Assembly (NCBI RefSeq): GCF_033807535.1
Contig: NZ_CP136856.1
Location: 2,041,001 to 2,105,000, forward strand
Reading direction: 5' to 3'
DNA length: 64,000 bases
Source of the DNA: Oceanisphaera sp. IT1-181
GTDB taxonomy: Bacteria; Pseudomonadota; Gammaproteobacteria; Enterobacterales; Aeromonadaceae
Part shown: positions 63,301-64,000 of the stretch, one piece after another
Layout of the letters: every line of letters begins with the position of its first letter
Position numbering within the stretch: the first letter of the stretch is position 1
The notes under the pieces: generated by a model
Told to the model about the DNA's origin: nothing
The model's input: only the letters and a program-made list of their open reading frames with translations
The model's database searches: none
Translations under genes and position numbers: made by a program

Positions 63301-64000
63301 TTACTCAGCGGTTTTATCGTCATTATTAGCAGGTGCAGCTTCATCTGCTTGAGCAGGGGCTACGGTAACTGTAGTTCTTGGAGCAACAGTAGCCGGTGTA
63401 ACTACTGGAGCAACTACTGGAGTGGCTGTTGTTTGAGTAGCCTCAACGGTAGGCGCAGTTTGCACTGGCGCTTCAGTTGTGGCTTCTGTGGTTTGCTCTT
63501 CTGCTACGCTTGGCTCTTTCGCTTCTTTAATGGATAAGCGAATGCGGCCTTGGCGGTCCACTTCTAATACCTTAACGGCAACCGTGTCACCCACAGTCAA
63601 ATGATCCGAGACGTTTTTAACGCGCTCTTCGGTGATTTGTGAGATGTGCACTAAACCGTCTTTGCCCGGCAGAATGTTAACGAAGGCACCAAAGTCGGCT
63701 AGACGTACTACCTGACCTTGATAAATAGTGCCTGGCTCCACTTCTGCGGTTAACTGCTGAATACGGCTAATGGCCAATTTTGCAGCTTCGCCATCAACGG
63801 CGGCAATTTTAACGGTGCCATCGTCATCCAGCTCTATGGTAGTGCCGGTTTCTTCGGTCAGCGCACGAATAGTGGCGCCACCTTTACCAATCACATCACG
63901 GATCTTCTCTGGGTTAATCTTGATGATGTGAATGCGCGGTGCAAAGTCAGAAATCTCTTCGCGTGGCGCTTGCATGGCTTCGTCCATCACTTTTAGGATG
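63301..64000 (-). CDS. pnp: Polynucleotide phosphorylase (C-terminal part)
   Basis: About 233 C-terminal residues; the gene runs off the window. KH domain with INPEKIRDVIGKGGATIRALTEETG and S1 domain with GTIYQGQVVRLADFGAFVNILPGKDGLVHISQI, both RNA-binding. The 3' phosphorolytic core is outside. The tail is long and rich in Thr, Ala, Pro, Val and Glu (PVQTAPTVEATQTTATPVV), with GTAACTGTAG/AGCAACTACTGGAG-like internal repeats; relatives have the RNase E-binding segment at the end. Confidence 0.95.
   Translation of the reverse strand, partial: ILKVMDEAMQAPREEISDFAPRIHIIKINPEKIRDVIGKGGATIRALTEETGTTIELDDDGTVKIAAVDGEAAKLAISRIQQLTAEVEPGTIYQGQVVRLADFGAFVNILPGKDGLVHISQITEERVKNVSDHLTVGDTVAVKVLEVDRQGRIRLSIKEAKEPSVAEEQTTEATTEAPVQTAPTVEATQTTATPVVAPVVTPATVAPRTTVTVAPAQADEAAPANNDDKTAE

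Overview
This 64 kb window looks like chromosomal DNA of a marine, motile, aerobic gammaproteobacterium, most like Oceanisphaera, Oceanimonas or related Aeromonadales. Support: core gene orders such as ychJ-purU, sprT-(nuclease)-rsmE-gshB-yqgE-yqgF and dapB-carA-carB; a Vibrio-type LuxO/LuxU phosphorelay; OmpA, BamC, FklB and YfbR of gammaproteobacterial type; and about 50% G+C with AT-poor coding regions. The genus is inferred from gene content only. I saw no rRNA, tRNA or CRISPR array.

Layout. 1-2.7 kb: molybdopterin genes moaA, moaB, moaC and the start of moaD (minus strand), with a probable Moco riboswitch before moaA. 2.9-4.9 kb: luxU and luxO, plus a probable sigma-54-driven small RNA beside luxU whose 5' end is antisense to the luxO leader. 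5-9 kb: a NIF3-family protein, a DUF1853 protein, an Aer-like chemoreceptor with a FliA promoter, and an alkyltransferase-like protein. 9.2-10.5 kb: an IS110-family insertion sequence whose left end can be folded into a bridge RNA; its guide loops match its own ends and the flanking DNA. 10.5-19.5 kb: DNA polymerase II, bamC, bcp, a two-part YeeE/YedE transporter and a large GGDEF-EAL protein. 19.6-22.3 kb: two low-GC gene cassettes with attC-like sites and no integrase (a CALIN-type cluster), carrying an AvcD/DcdV-like antiviral deaminase and a HEPN-like protein.

23-44 kb is mostly housekeeping: tkt, metK, sprT, a secreted nuclease, rsmE, gshB, yqgE, yqgF, a cold-shock gene, carAB, dapB, fklB, an N-acetylglucosamine kinase-like gene, ompA, ychJ and purU. 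44-54.8 kb: DUF1244, yfbR, then a long minus-strand operon with many ATGA overlaps (DUF523/DUF1722 protein, MerR regulator, photolyase, NTF2-like, SDR, FAD oxidoreductase, DUF1365, cyclopropane-fatty-acid-synthase-like, DUF2878, chalcone-isomerase-like, DUF3833). It has the look of a light or photo-oxidative stress regulon and starts at a promoter covered by two TTGTACAA operators 32 bp apart. 55-64 kb: two GAPDH genes around a DUF2989 lipoprotein, an IS3-family element with a programmed frameshift, trhP, a YgiW-family protein and the 3' part of pnp.

The intergenic spaces are unusually rich in dispersed palindromic repeats. One family has the form TTGTAG-arm-inner hairpin-arm'-CTACAA, with interchangeable arm types, and is the insertion target of the IS110 element. 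A second family has CGAGATCCTGAC paired with GTCAGGAAGACGGC-like ends. Others are GTGAAGGGTGAAG-like and GCGCCGAGCGCC-like low-complexity tracts.
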